This document shows, in pieces, positions 46,641 through 58,144 of a DNA stretch of 64,000 nt. The stretch is from contig CM040128.1 in the NCBI GenBank assembly GCA_022559845.1, positions 78,121,247 to 78,185,246 of the forward strand, written 5' to 3'. The position numbers and the translations under genes are program-made. The notes below the pieces were generated by a model. That model ran no database searches. It was given only the letters and a program-made list of their open reading frames with translations, and had not been told where the DNA came from. The stretch comes from Amorphophallus konjac (lineage: Eukaryota; Streptophyta; Magnoliopsida; Alismatales; Araceae). Within the stretch, counting starts at the first letter, position 1. Each line of letters starts with the position of its first letter.

Positions 46641-48600
46641 TGAGCGTTGGGCCCAAATCGGGTATCTGATTTGAATTCCGTCAGTTCTCACAAGTCACTT
46701 TTATCTTCCAGGTCCTGTTGGAACAATCGGCACGCCGATTTCACCGGTATTTCATATTTTAGACCCCCGGACCCCGACTTCTTTAATTTTAAACTAAGTG
46801 TATTTATAAAATACACTTTTGAGCATCGACCCCAAACTAGATATCCGATTTGGATTCTGTCAGTTCTGACAAGTCACTTTCATCTCCCAGGTCCTGTTGG
46901 AATGATCGGCACGCCGATCATATCGGTATTTCAGATTTTAGACCCCGAAACCCAACGTCTTTAATTTTAAACTAAGTGCATTTACAAAATACACTTTTGA
47001 GCGTTGGGGCCAAACCGGGTATCCGATTTGGATTCCGTCAGTTCTCACAAGTCACTTTTATCTCCCAGGTCCTGTTGGAACAATCAGTACGGCGATCAGA
47101 GCGATATTTCAGATTTTACACCCCTAGACCCGATGTCTTTAATTTTAAACTAAGTGTATTTACAAAATACACTTTTGAGCGCTGGGGCCAAATCGGGTAT
47201 CCGATTTGGATTCTGCCAGTTCTCACAAGTCACTTTCATCTCCCAGGTCCTGTTGGAATGATCGGCACGTCGATCAGACCGGTATTTCAGATTTTAAACC
47301 TCCGAAACCCAACGTCTTTAATTTTAAACTAAGTGCATTTACAAAATACACTTTTGAGCGTTGGGGCCAAACCGAATATCCGATTTGGATTCCGTCAGTT
47401 CTCATAAGTCACTTTTATCTCCTAGGTCCTATTGGAACAATCAGCACGTCGATCAGACTGGTATTTCAGATTTTAGACCCCCGGACCCGACGTCTTTAAT
47501 TTTAAACTAAGTGTATTTACAAAATACACTTTTGAGCGCTGGGGCCAAACCGGATATCCGATTTGGATTCCGCCAGTTCTCACAAGTCACTTTCATCTCC
47601 CAGGTCCTGTTGGAATGATCGGCACGCCGATCAGACCGATATTTCATATTTTAGACCCTTGAAACCCAACGTCTTTAATTATAAACTAAGTGCATTTACA
47701 AAATACACTTTTGAGCGCTGAGGCCAAACCGGGTATCCGATTTGGATTCCACGAGTTCTCACAAGTCACTTTTATCTCCTAGGTCCTGTTGGAATAATCG
47801 GCACGCCGATCTGACCGATATTTTAGATTTTAGACCCTCGGACCTGACGTCTTTAATTTTAAACTAAGTGTATTTATAAAATACATTTTTGAGCGTCGGG
47901 CCCAAACCAGATATCTGATTTGAATTCCGTCAGTTCTCATAAGTCACTTTCATCTCCCAGGTCATGTTGGAATGATTGGCACGCCGATCAGACCCGTATT
48001 TCAGATTTTAGACCCCCGGATCCGACGTCTTTAATCTTAAACTAAGTGCATTTACAAAATACACTTTTGAGCATTGGGCCCAAACCGGGTATCCGATTTA
48101 GATTCTGTCAGTTCTCACAAATCACTTTTATCTCCCAGGTCTTGTTGGAACAATCGGCACACCGATCTGATCGGTATTTCAGATTTTAGACCCCCGGACC
48201 CCGACTTCTTTAATTTTAGACTAAGTGTATTTACAAAATGTACTTTTGAGCGTCGGGTCCACACCATATATCCGATTTGAATTCCGTCTGTTCTGAAAAG
48301 TCACTTTCATCTCCCAAGTCCTGTTGGAATGATCGACACGCCGATCAGACTGGTATTTCAGATTTTAGACCTCCGAAACCCGAATTAAATGAATTTTTCT
48401 AAACTAAGTTAGTTTTGAAAACACACTTAGTTTTGAATTGAGTTATTTGAGCGTCAGGGTCAAACTGGATATTCGATTTGTAATCCGTGAGCTGACTCAG
48501 CTCTCACAACTCACGTGTACCTCGCAAGTCGTGTTGGAACGATCGACACGTCGATCAGGCTAGTATTTTACATTTTGCACCCCCGAACCTCGAATTTTCC
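46641..48600. repeat. 178-bp tandem satellite, ten to eleven copies, dimeric pattern
   Basis: Units start (TGAGC) at 46641, 46820, 46998, 47176, 47355, 47533, 47712, 47890, 48068 and 48247, spacing 178-179 bp, with a diverged copy from 48448. Odd copies read CACTTTTATCTCC and GGAACAATC; even copies read CACTTTCATCTCC and GGAATGATC. The array lies in the intron before the last TNPA-like exon. Confidence 0.95.
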
Positions 48601-50277
48601 CAATTCTTCTAAACTAAGTTACTTTTGAAAACTAACTTAGTTTTTAAATTAATTATGAATATAATTGAGTAATTCTGTCAAAATAAAAATATAATAAACA
48701 CGAACTTGATGGGCATGTGTCGTGGTTGTGGTGGATCCATGATGGAGAATTCCCGCCTGGGAGAGGTGGCCATTGATTGCCTGCAACATGGTTAGCCTGC
48801 TGGCTAGATATCTCCTCTCAGATCTGCCGCGACATCTGCTGTTGCAAATCAGAAATTTTTCTTTGGATGATGTCTATGACGTCGCTGGCTTGGGAACTGG
48901 GGGCAGGTGGAGGTACACTGAATGCACTGCTACAGGCTTGGACAGAGCCTGAACTCGCACACGATGATATCACAGCGCTAGAGTCCAGGCTCTCCCCAAA
49001 ACCATATAGCCGGCCTTTCTTTGGTACGCCAGCTGCTGCCACCCATTCAGCCGGATCGAACTCCGACTGTTGCATGTCTCCATCCCCATACTTCTCTGTC
49101 ACAGCTCTGTTATATGTACGTTTCTTACAAATTGAATAGCTTGACTAGTCAATTTCATATGAATCAATCCGATTTAAATGAACGGTAGAAGTTGCATATG
49201 TAGATAAACTTACCGCTACTGAGTGAGCTCTCTCACTCACAAATTAATCTGTCCTCTTCTTTTTGTGTGTTCTATCGAACACTTCGAGGGACGACGGAGC
49301 TCGATTAAGCTCCACAGCCTATTATACAATTCATAGCAAAAAAACGTCATATATATTAACAAAGCTAGGGGGTAAATTGAAACATTACTTACCATTTTTT
49401 GTTTATGAGCCGCGAAAGAGATGCACCCACTCGTATGCAAATTTGTGCCCGATTTTGACGCCCTGTTTGCTTTGGCTTTTCGGGACTTTTCTATCCAGCT
49501 GGGATCAGCAAATTTGTCACATGCTATCTCCCAATCCTCCTTCCTCATCCATAGAGGGTGGTGCTCCTTCCACAGCCGTCGGTCTTCACTCTCACCAGCC
49601 GCTGTTTTAGCGTGTGCTCGGGCCTCATGTACTTTCCTTTAGAAATTGTCCTTCATAGTCTTCTCCCAGGCCCTCCGACATCTCGCCGCGTCATGTCCAC
49701 ACGTGAATTGATAAGTCCGCTGTAAATAAATTAAGTTTCACACTTAGTATACTGTTGGGAATTGAGTTTGAAAAATACTTGAATTAAATGATGTAATTAC
49801 GTACTGAGAACATGTCTCATAAGTTGTCGCGGACTTCCACTGAAAATTCTTTGAAAGGCGTTGCTGGGCCGGGCACATGTGCCATTACTAGAGAGTTGGA
49901 ATGATGGACAGCCTCGTGAGGTTCAAATTTCTTACTGCAATTGCAAATGTTAAAATATTCATATTAGACAGTTGAAGGCTAAATAATGAATGTAATAACC
50001 TTACAAATTTATCCGGAGATCCAGCACGGCGACGTCCATCGTGGGTCGTGCCTCCCTCGTGACGACTGTCGGCATCGTCAAGTGGCTGAGTGGTGGGAGT
50101 GTGCCCTGTTTAAAGACAATGGGGAGGGGACTGTGAACTATAAGAATTAAATATCATAAGTAAAATGAATATTTTGCTGAAAATTAAAATATACATAATT
50201 GGAAAAATACTGGAAACTGTAAGAATTAATAAACATAAGTAAAATGAATATATTGTAGAAAATTAAAACATACATAC

Positions 50278-51749
50278 CTGCAGTGGGAGGTGGTGGGGAT
50301 GGCGTCTGTACAACAGGTGGGATGGCACTGGGACCTGTAAGAATTAATAAACATAAGTAAAACGAATATTTTGCTAAAAATTAAAACATACATACCTGTA
50401 GCGGGAGCTGGTGGGGATGGCGTCTATAAAAAAACATGTGGGAGGGTACTGGGACCTGTAAGAATTAATAAACATAGGTAAAACGATGGGCAACTTTAAA
50501 AAATGTGCATTCTCAAATCAATGGCCCCTAGCTTGTGGCAGGTGATTTTAACTGCATTTTGGATGTGGATGAAAAGCTAGGGGGTAATCCTCCAAATATG
50601 GTGTCCATGTCAGATTTTAAAGAATGTGTGTCCGACTGTGATCTTTTTGATGCTGGTTTACCAAACCATTGTTTAAAGACAATACACAAACTCAATTTTG
50701 GAGACCAAGATTTCATTAGATTAGCAGATTCAGATGCGATTATACATGACATGTAGTGAAGTCCAATAAGAAATGAGACTCTAGGCACAATAATGCCGTT
50801 CGAAATGAGATGAAATGTAGTACTGAGATAACCTCTTGATTCAGGGTACTAGGTGGAGGTTAATCCTCAACACATGATATGGACTTTCAGATAAACAGAA
50901 TTTGTCCTTCCATCTCGTATCATTTGATATACCTCTGAAATCAAGATAACAAATGTATGATGTCAATCAAGTATTCACAAGACAAGGTCTGAATCTTTAT
51001 TTAGAAGCAAGGAACAGTCAATCATAAAATCATTCTTAACCATATCAGGTCATTTATTCAGTTTAGTGAATTGAAACTAATAAGGCAATTCAGAGAAATT
51101 ATTCAAATATAGATTTTCAGACAGACAAACCATGAGCCAATTTAGTCAAATCAGTAGATTTATTCAAAGGCAGACAGACATGAATTCACAAACCATTTCA
51201 GAAGCTTTATTCAAATCATATCAGAAGGTTTCTCTAACAGCATCATAGCCGAAGCCAGAGAACTCATTAGATGGAGTTAAATATCTTCAAACTATCAATA
51301 GCCAGCTGGCCCTCATTGAATGTGATTCAAATATCCTTGTGCAGAGTGTTACCAGACTGATATTTTACTGAAAATCAAATATAGTTATGAATTACAGTAG
51401 GGCTTTCTAAAAAAAATAAAATATTCTACTCAAAATTAAAACATACATACCTGTAGCGGGAGCTAGTGGGGATGGCGTCTGTACAACAGGTGGGAGGGTA
51501 TTGGGACCTGTAAGAATTAATAAACATAAGAAAAATAAATATTTTACTAAAAATTAAAACATACATACCTGTAGCGGGAGGTCGTGGGGTTGGCGTCTGT
51601 AAAATAACTGGGAGGGTATTGGGACCTGTAAGAATTAATAAACATAAGTAAAACGAATTTTTTGTTGAAAATTAAAACATACATACCTGTAGCGGGAGGT
51701 GGTGGGGGTGGCGTCTGTACAACAGGTGGTCGTGAGCCGACACTTGGAC
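50278..51749 (-). repeat. Five tandem mini-exons with 61-bp introns
   Basis: Minus-strand exons at 51687-51749 (63 nt), 51569-51625 (57), 51451-51507 (57), 50396-50455 (60) and 50278-50334 (57). Each starts after ACAG or ATAG with GTCC(C/A) and ends ACAG before GTATGT. Each encodes a variant of PSTLPPVVQTPSPPPPATG. The introns 51626-51686, 51508-51568 and 50335-50395 are each 61 bp; the fourth is enlarged to 995 bp by an insertion. Confidence 0.85.
50490..50760 (+). pseudogene. LINE (L1-type) endonuclease fragment
   Basis: Encodes VAGDFNCILDVDEKLGGNPP and SDFKECVSDCDLFDAGLP, the GDFN catalytic motif and following region of the endonuclease of plant L1-type LINEs. The fragment is about 75 codons and lies in the intron between two mini-exons of the TNPA-like gene. 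The flanking 50761-51420 is unidentified and probably part of the same insertion event or events. Confidence 0.8.
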
Positions 51750-52039
51750 CTATAAGAACATTCTTTTGAGCTAGTAAATGATTATAACATTTATATAGCT
51801 AACTATTTTAATAGATATACATGTACCCGAAGAAGACGCCAAAGAGGAGGGAGTAGAGCCCCTGTCACTGTCCTGTCTCCTCCCACTCCCAGTACGGCCT
51901 CCTCGGACCATTTCTTTATTACTAACAAAATAATTAATACATATTAATACTCAATTAGATAAGTCTAGACCAATGTTATTAAAAATTATGCAAAAATGAA
52001 CAGTTATCTTACAGAATTATCAAAATGTGCCTCCCTCGA

Positions 52040-55000
52040 TCATGCTGATGATATATCTAACTCATCATCATCTTCGTCATCCATACTTGCCTTATCAGAT
52101 TCGAACTCTTCCTCTTCATCTGATTCCTCCTCCCCTCCATCATCAACATTTAGCTCCACCGGATCGACTTTTTCCACTTCATCTCCGTTACGTAATGACA
52201 GTGGCTCATCAGATTCGTCCCGATTAATATGCGTGCGACCGACAACACCAACTTCGTCTGATTGAAAATATTTAGCACTGGCAACTTCTAAGGGGTTTTC
52301 ACTCATATTTAACTCATAAGTGGGAAAGAGTTTTGATTTAACCCTGCAAACTGTCCACCAATGTTTATTCTTAGATGATGGGTAGCTTGAATAATACACT
52401 TGCTGGGCTTGTGCGGCTAAAATGAACGGTTCATAGGTATTAAGTTTAGACCTATGTTTGACATCAACAATCCCATAAGTTGTGTCATGTCGGACAGAAT
52501 TAGGATCAAACCAATGACACTTAAATATGTATACGTGATTGTCTCGTCTTAAATACTGAAGTTCTAAGACTTCGTCAAGAAGACCGTAGTAGTCCAATTC
52601 CACTTCGTTGTATAAACTTCCCTTAACAGATACGCCGTTGTTCATCTTAGACTTACTTCGTCCATAATCTCTCATATGAAATATGTATCCATTCACAATA
52701 TATCCTGGATAGGCACATGCAACCGTCGAGGGGCCATAACTGATCTGTTGTACTCTTTGATCAGTAATGAGACCTTGTTCAACCTATATGTAAATTCTGA
52801 TTAGTTATAATAAGGTTCAATCTCTTCAACATACATAAATACAAACATATATATTCAATGATCGACACTAACCCGATGTCTCAGTCATTTGGCAAAAAAC
52901 TTCTTGCGTTCTTTTTCGATCTCCACGTCTTGGATATTTGGACATTTTTGTGCTAATTCTGAATCAAATTGTCTACAATATAAATACAGTACTACTTTAA
53001 ATGAACTGCATAACAAGAATGAATAACTTATGGACATCGCTGGAAATGTGAGTTAAGAACTTACTCAATATAAGGTTCAATATCGATACAATTCAGAAGA
53101 ATATATATCTCAGCGGCATACAACTCTTTATCTTCGAGCGTGCGCGTCGAGCAACGTCCAAACGCGCGTCCAGGATGCTTAAATATAGAGAGCAGATCGG
53201 ACGAATCATCAACTCCCCCATCATCATTACGTGGAGGTCGAGTACGACGCGTTAGAATCTCTGCCTCAAAGTACATGGAACAGAAGTTTGATATTTCTTC
53301 AAGAATATATGCCTCAGCAATCGAACCCTCCACCTTCGTCTTGTTATGAACTTTCATTTTTAATTCATGCATGCACCTACAAGAACAAGTTAGATGGCAA
53401 TGAAATGTACCAACCATGGACGACATGTAACTTAACAAAAATTCTAACGTACCTCTCAAATGGATACATCCATCAAAATTATACTGGTCTTCTGACAATA
53501 GTCTCGTATGACAAATGGACGACCAAGTGCTCCATTGAATCAAAGAATGCCGAAGGAAATATCTTCTCGAGCTTGCAAACGGTTGTGACCACATTTTCTT
53601 CGATAGTTTGTACATCTCTTAGTCTGAGTTCTAATGCACATAAAATCTTAAAAAACTGACTCAGCTTGGTCAGTGCTCCCCATATAGGCATTGGCAATAT
53701 GTCACAGAATGTAATGGGCAGAAGTCTCTCCATGAACACATGACAGTCGTGACTTTTCAGACCATATATTTTTCCCTCATTAACATTCACACAACGGGCT
53801 ATGTTGGATGCATATCCATCTGGGAATCTCAACTGTTTCAACCACTGGCACACTTCCTTGATCTGTGTATCATTAAGCACGTAAGTTGCTTTAGGCTGCA
53901 CAGTTTTTCCATTTACGTGCTGTAATTTCAGTTCTGCACGTTTACACAGCATCTTTAAGTCTATACGCGCTTTGGCGTTGTCCTTTATTTTGCCTTTAAC
54001 ATTCATGATCGTATTGAACACATTATCAAAAAAATTCTTCTCGGTATGCATAACATCCAGATTGTGTCGTACAAGAAGAGTTGACCAATAAGGCAATTCC
54101 CAGAAAATACTTTTCTTATTCCAGTTGTGATCCTTTCCAAAGTCAGAGAGTTGGCGTGTGCTACTAGACAATTGTACTACATCTGGTAAATTTTACACCC
54201 GTGTCGCCATATGTCGACCCGACACCATTTGCAAGTCTGCTTCATCCATTTCAACAGTATTTTTTTAAAGGAGTCTTTTTGCCTTCGAAAAGGATGGTCA
54301 ATTGGTAGCAACCGCCGATGGGAATCAAACCAGCATGCTTTCCCACCATGTTTCAATACAAATGATTTGGCATCTTCCATATAGTAAGGACATGCTAACC
54401 TCTCATGTGTGCTCCAACCAGATAACATTCCATATGTAGAGAAGTCACTTATTGTCCACATCAGTGCGGCCTTCATTACAAAATTTTACTTCCTACATGC
54501 ATCATAAGTAACAACTTCATCAGTCCATAATAAAATGAGCTCATCAATCAACAGCTTGAGATATATGTCCATTTTTTTCCAGGACTTTTTGGACCAGGAA
54601 TTACTAAGGATAAAAATAGATTTTCTCGCTTCATGCACATATCCGGCGGAAGGTTGTACGGTGTCATGAACACTGGCCAACAAGAATAAGATGCCACTGA
54701 ACCACCGAATGGATTAAAACCATCTGTGCATAAATCCAATCGAACATTACGTGGCTCCTTTGAGAAAGCAACATGAGTACGACTGAAGTGCGTCCAAGCT
54801 TCACCATCGCCAAGATGACTGATTATATCATCGGCATGGCGTACTCTTTCGGTGTGCCATGTCATATGTCGAGCCGTCTTTGAGGACATATACAGTCGCT
54901 GCAGCCTAGCTATAAGAGGGAAGTATCACAATGCTTTGTAAGGTATATCTTTTTACTTTGAATTGTCCCCTCTCTTAGGTTTGAATCTGTCATGATGACA

Positions 55001-55680
55001 AATAGAACATGATATCTTATCTGCATCGTCTTTGTAATATAACATACAGTGATTCGGGCATGTATCTATTTTCACATATCCAAGCCCTAGCTCATTGACC
55101 ATCTTTTTAGCACGGTAGTAAGTTTCTGGCAACTTCTCATCTCGAGGCAACATACTCTTGATCAAGAGGAGGAGACGGTCAAAACAAGTCTCACTGATGT
55201 GAAATTCAGATTTCAAATTCAACAATTGTGACACTGCAGACAACCGAGTGTACTTTTCACAACCATCCCACAGCGGCTCATCAGCATTCCTAAGTAGTTG
55301 ATAAAATCTTCCGACTGTCTTATTCGGCGCTTCTTCCATGTATGCATGTTCCTCATCAACATTAAAACTAGGACTAACAGCATCTACAACCATATCCACG
55401 TACCCACTTGTGCCTGCAATATTGTCGGGCTCATACCTGAAGTATTCCTCACCATGACACGTCCAATTCGTATAACCATCCATGAACCCTTTCGTGTACA
55501 AATGACGTTGCACATCCCATGGTGAATGTCACCTCAAGTTTCTACAATTTGAAGGCATCGAAAGTGACCTTCACGGTCTGTTGCTGCATTAATGGGATTC
55601 TCCAATGCAAATTCAACGAAACTCTCAACTCCATGCTTAAAGTCATCCGACACCACCCGATCAACTATTCTACGATACAT
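52040..55680 (-). pseudogene. CACTA transposase TNP2 (TNPD)
   Basis: Starts near 55680 with MYRRIVDRVVSDDFKHGVES (transposase-associated N-domain), then TNWTCHGEE, ISCSICHHDRFKPKRG, and the TNP2 core: MSSKTARHMTWH, LDLCTDGFNPFGGSVASYSC, LFLSLVIPGPKSPGKK, DIYLKLLIDELILLW, AALMWTISDFSTYGMLSGWS and CWFDSHRRLLPIDHPFR. DUF4218-like (VFMERLLPITFCDILP, AEAYILEEISNFCSMYF) and DUF4216-like (YIVNGYIFHMRDYGRSK, DVKHRSKLNTYEPFILAAQA) regions follow, ending in an acidic tail. The protein would cut the terminal repeats. Frameshifts near 55540, 54950 and 54570, a TGA in the IPYKALxYFPL segment (about 54927) and a stop near 54484 break it. Confidence 0.9.
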
Positions 55681-55858
55681 CTATGAACTATCTATCATCA
55701 TTTTTCCTACACCTAATAAATGTTAATACACATCCTAACTTTGAAATCATTAATCCTAAAAATATTCACAACCATTTTCTCACATCGTTTCGCCATAGAC
55801 TATTTGTAGTTGGAAGAGGACTATTAATTAGATTATCACTTTTTAACCCATCCATGAA

Positions 55859-56103
55859 GGTTTGATCGCACAATCACTTACTATATGTGTTACACGATTT
55901 GCTGAAAATTTCGGCAGCATCTCCCCACACTTCTCCGATATACCAAAAATATTTATTGATTTAGAAATTTTCTTAAACTAAGTGGTTAAGAAAACACTCA
56001 AAATCAATAATGGTATATCAGAGAAGAGTGAGGAGACGCAACTGAAATTCTCAACAAACCATACAAACACATATAGTAAACGACTGCCTAAGTGCGATCA
56101 AAC
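55859..56103. repeat. Imperfect inverted repeat, arms about 120 bp
   Basis: TTTGATCGCAC (55861) through TTGATTTAG pairs with the inverse ending GTGCGATCAAAC (56103); the centre is near 55985. Many mismatches but continuous pairing across both arms. Upstream of TNP2. Confidence 0.75.
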
Positions 56104-56128
56104 ATTCACAGACTGTCCTAACGGGACA

Positions 56129-56204
56129 ATTCAAGACTTTGAGGTAGTTATATACATTCTCGTAAAAAAACGAGAATGTACACATCAATCCCAAAGTCTT
56201 GAAT
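56129..56204. repeat. Short hairpin, about 33-bp stem
   Basis: ATTCAAGACTTTGAGGTAG... pairs with ...CCCAAAGTCTTGAAT; the apical part is ACATTCTCG, a TAAAAAAA loop, CGAGAATGT. Size and mismatches resemble a microRNA-type foldback, but no target or expression is known. A further hairpin (CTGAGGTGCGTG / CACGCACCTCAG) is at 56240-56280. Confidence 0.7.
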
Positions 56205-56511
56205 GGGAAGGTTCATTGACACAATTTTAACATGCTCTCCTGAGGTGCGTGTAATGTTAGGTCACACCCACGCACCTCAGCTCACAGTGAATACCCCATG
56301 TATTTATATAACATAAAATTAAATAATAAGGTAATTATCATTATGCATATAACAAGTTAAATAACATCCAATTGTTAAAAATTTCTAAATGAAGAACATC
56401 AAAGCGAAATAATCCACATTTTTGAGTTAGATCAACATCAAAGATAAATAAGATAAAATAAACAAATGAAGCCACATCAGATAGAGGGCTTCAATTTCTT
56501 GGTTATATACC

Positions 56512-57809
56512 TAGTTGGTGATAATCCTGGAAGCTGCATTTTGGCACATGCACCAGAGTCAGGAAATACTTTCATGCTCCTTAGCTTTCTTCAGAGTTTA
56601 TTGGCTAAATATCATTATTCCTAAAGGAATTCTGTCAACGTGAAAGAGAGTTCCATCATTGGCAAGTAGAAGAACTTCCTCTGTATGACTTCTACTCTGT
56701 TAAGGCTGACAATAGATCTCAGCAGCTTGATGTTCTTCAAAAATGGGAGGAGAACATGAGTATTCTTTTCTTGGGCTATAAGTAGTTTTCTAGAATTGTG
56801 TGCGATGTAAGAGACGAGATAGGGGCTGCATGTCAGGAGAGGTTAGTAAAGGTCCCTAGCCTTCTCATTTTAGATGAAGGACATATTCCCAGAAATGAAG
56901 ACACAAATATTCTTTCTACGCTAGAAAAGGTGCAAACTCCCCGTAAGATGGTCCTTTCAGGGACACTATTTCAGAATCATGTCAAAGAAGTTTTTAATAT
57001 ATTAAATCTAGTGCGTCGTAAGTTTGAGAACATGGACTCGACATGTGCTTGTCATGATGAGTCCATGTTCAGGAAAACTTACGACACACTAGATTAATAT
57101 ATTAAAAACTTCTTTGACATGATTCTGAAATAGTGTCTATGAAAGGATCACCTTGCGGGGAGTTTGCACATTTTCTAGCGTAGAAAGACTATTTGTGTCT
57201 TCATTTCTGGGAGTATGGCCTTCATCTAAAATGAGAAGGCTAGGGACCTTTACTAACCTCTCCTGACATGCAGCCCCTATCTCGTCTCCTACAGCGCACA
57301 CAATTCTAGAAAATTACTTATAGCGCAAGAAAAGAATACTCATGTTCTCCTCCCATTTTTGAGAACATCAAGCTGCTGAGATCTATTGTCAGCCTTAACA
57401 GAGTAGAAGTCATACAAAGGAAGTTCTTCTACTTGCCAATGTGTAGCTCCCAAGATATACCATCACGAGATGCCATGAGACTCATCATGAGATGCCATGA
57501 GACGAAAGTATCCTGAGTAGAGCATGTATATCAGGTGGCAGTAGGAGGCACCTGAAAGTTGATGCAGAGGCAGCTTTCTTTGATATAGTGAAAGAAACAT
57601 TGCAAAACGAAGATCATTGTAAAAGGAGAATTTCTATCATAAAGGACCTTCGGGAGATGACCGGAGATGTCTTGCACTACTACAAAGGCGAATTCTTGGA
57701 TGAGTTGCCAGGACACATTGATTTCACTGTGCTATTGTGTCTGAGTCCCAGATAGAAAAAACTTCTAGGATACTTCGGGAAATATGAGAGGTTTAAGAGA
57801 ATTGCTTAA
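56512..57809 (+). pseudogene. Captured SNF2 ATPase fragment (DRD1-like), rearranged
   Basis: Read on the plus strand without introns: [20 protein letters not shown] (degenerate Walker A), [46 protein letters not shown] (motif II), [20 protein letters not shown] and [10 protein letters not shown] (motif III). After an inverted duplication the same gene resumes at about 57485: VDAEAAFFDIVKETLQ, IIKDLREMTGDVLHYYKGEF, LDELPGHIDFTVLLCLSP. These blocks are characteristic of DRD1, the plant-specific SNF2 remodeller that lets RNA polymerase V act in RNA-directed DNA methylation; the related CLASSY group is a less good fit. Stops (near 56640 and 56787) and the G-to-E and K-to-N changes in the P-loop show it is not an active ATPase. 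It lies within the CACTA element, opposite in strand to TNP2. Confidence 0.85.
56657..57441. repeat. 383-bp inverted repeat made of DRD1-like sequence
   Basis: Left arm 56657-57039 and right arm 57059-57441 around a 19-bp loop (57040-57058). About 20 differences by eye (about 95% identity), including two 1-bp indels. The right arm is an inverted second copy of the captured fragment. Confidence 0.95.
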
Positions 57810-57832
57810 GGCCTTTTTCAGTTCTGGCACTG

Positions 57833-58138
57833 CAAGTGTCGACTCTTGGAGTCGACACTTGTAGCCCAGCTTGCTGCCTGGGCGCAGCAGGCTGTAAGTG
57901 TCGACTCCAAGAGTCGACACTTACAGTCGAAGAGCGCTTTCTGCTGCAGATAGAACCTCCGCCAAAATGTGTCGACTCTAAGAGTCGACACTTTCAGCTG
58001 GATTTTTTTTTCTTTGCTCGAAACAGAACTCTCGATGAAATGTGTCGACTGTGAGAGTCGACACTTTCACCCTGTGTTCAATTTTGTTCTTTGACAGAAC
58101 ACCCGTGAACAAGAGTCGACTCCAAGAGTCGACACTTG
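57833..58138. repeat. Array of five SalI-containing palindromes
   Basis: Cores at 57833-57861, 57895-57923, 57969-57991, 58042-58064 and 58110-58138. Consensus half GTGTCGACTC, a 3-5 base centre, then its inverse; outer bases differ between copies but still pair (CAAG/CTTG, TAAG/CTTA). Centre-to-centre spacing is 62, 71, 73 and 71 bp. Confidence 0.95.
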
Positions 58139-58144
58139 TCCCGG

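Larger units (their letters stand above)
46376..51911 (-). pseudogene. TNPA-like protein of CACTA (Transposase_24 / Ptta-En-Spm family)
   Basis: Multi-exon minus-strand gene. Exon 1 starts at 51911 (MVRGGRTGSGRRQDSDRGS). Five Pro-rich mini-exons follow (51749-50278), then HTPTTQPLDDADSRHEGG (near 50100), the conserved EDWEIACDKFADPSW and HTSGCISFAA (49550-49400), the EFDPAEWVAAAGVPKKGRLY block (48818-49102), and a short acidic last exon ending EDMDDVEDDI at 46376. The EDW...CD and F(D/E)P...GVPKKGR(L/V)YG patterns identify the family. TNPA-type proteins bind subterminal repeats and help align transposon ends. An in-frame TAA near 49638 and other breaks suggest loss of function. The last intron carries a 178-bp satellite. 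Confidence 0.8.

Noticed and set aside
46647..48280. Plus-strand frames of about 100 codons across the satellite
   Set aside because: They repeat with the 178-bp unit and have no similarity; the repeats lie in an intron of a minus-strand gene.
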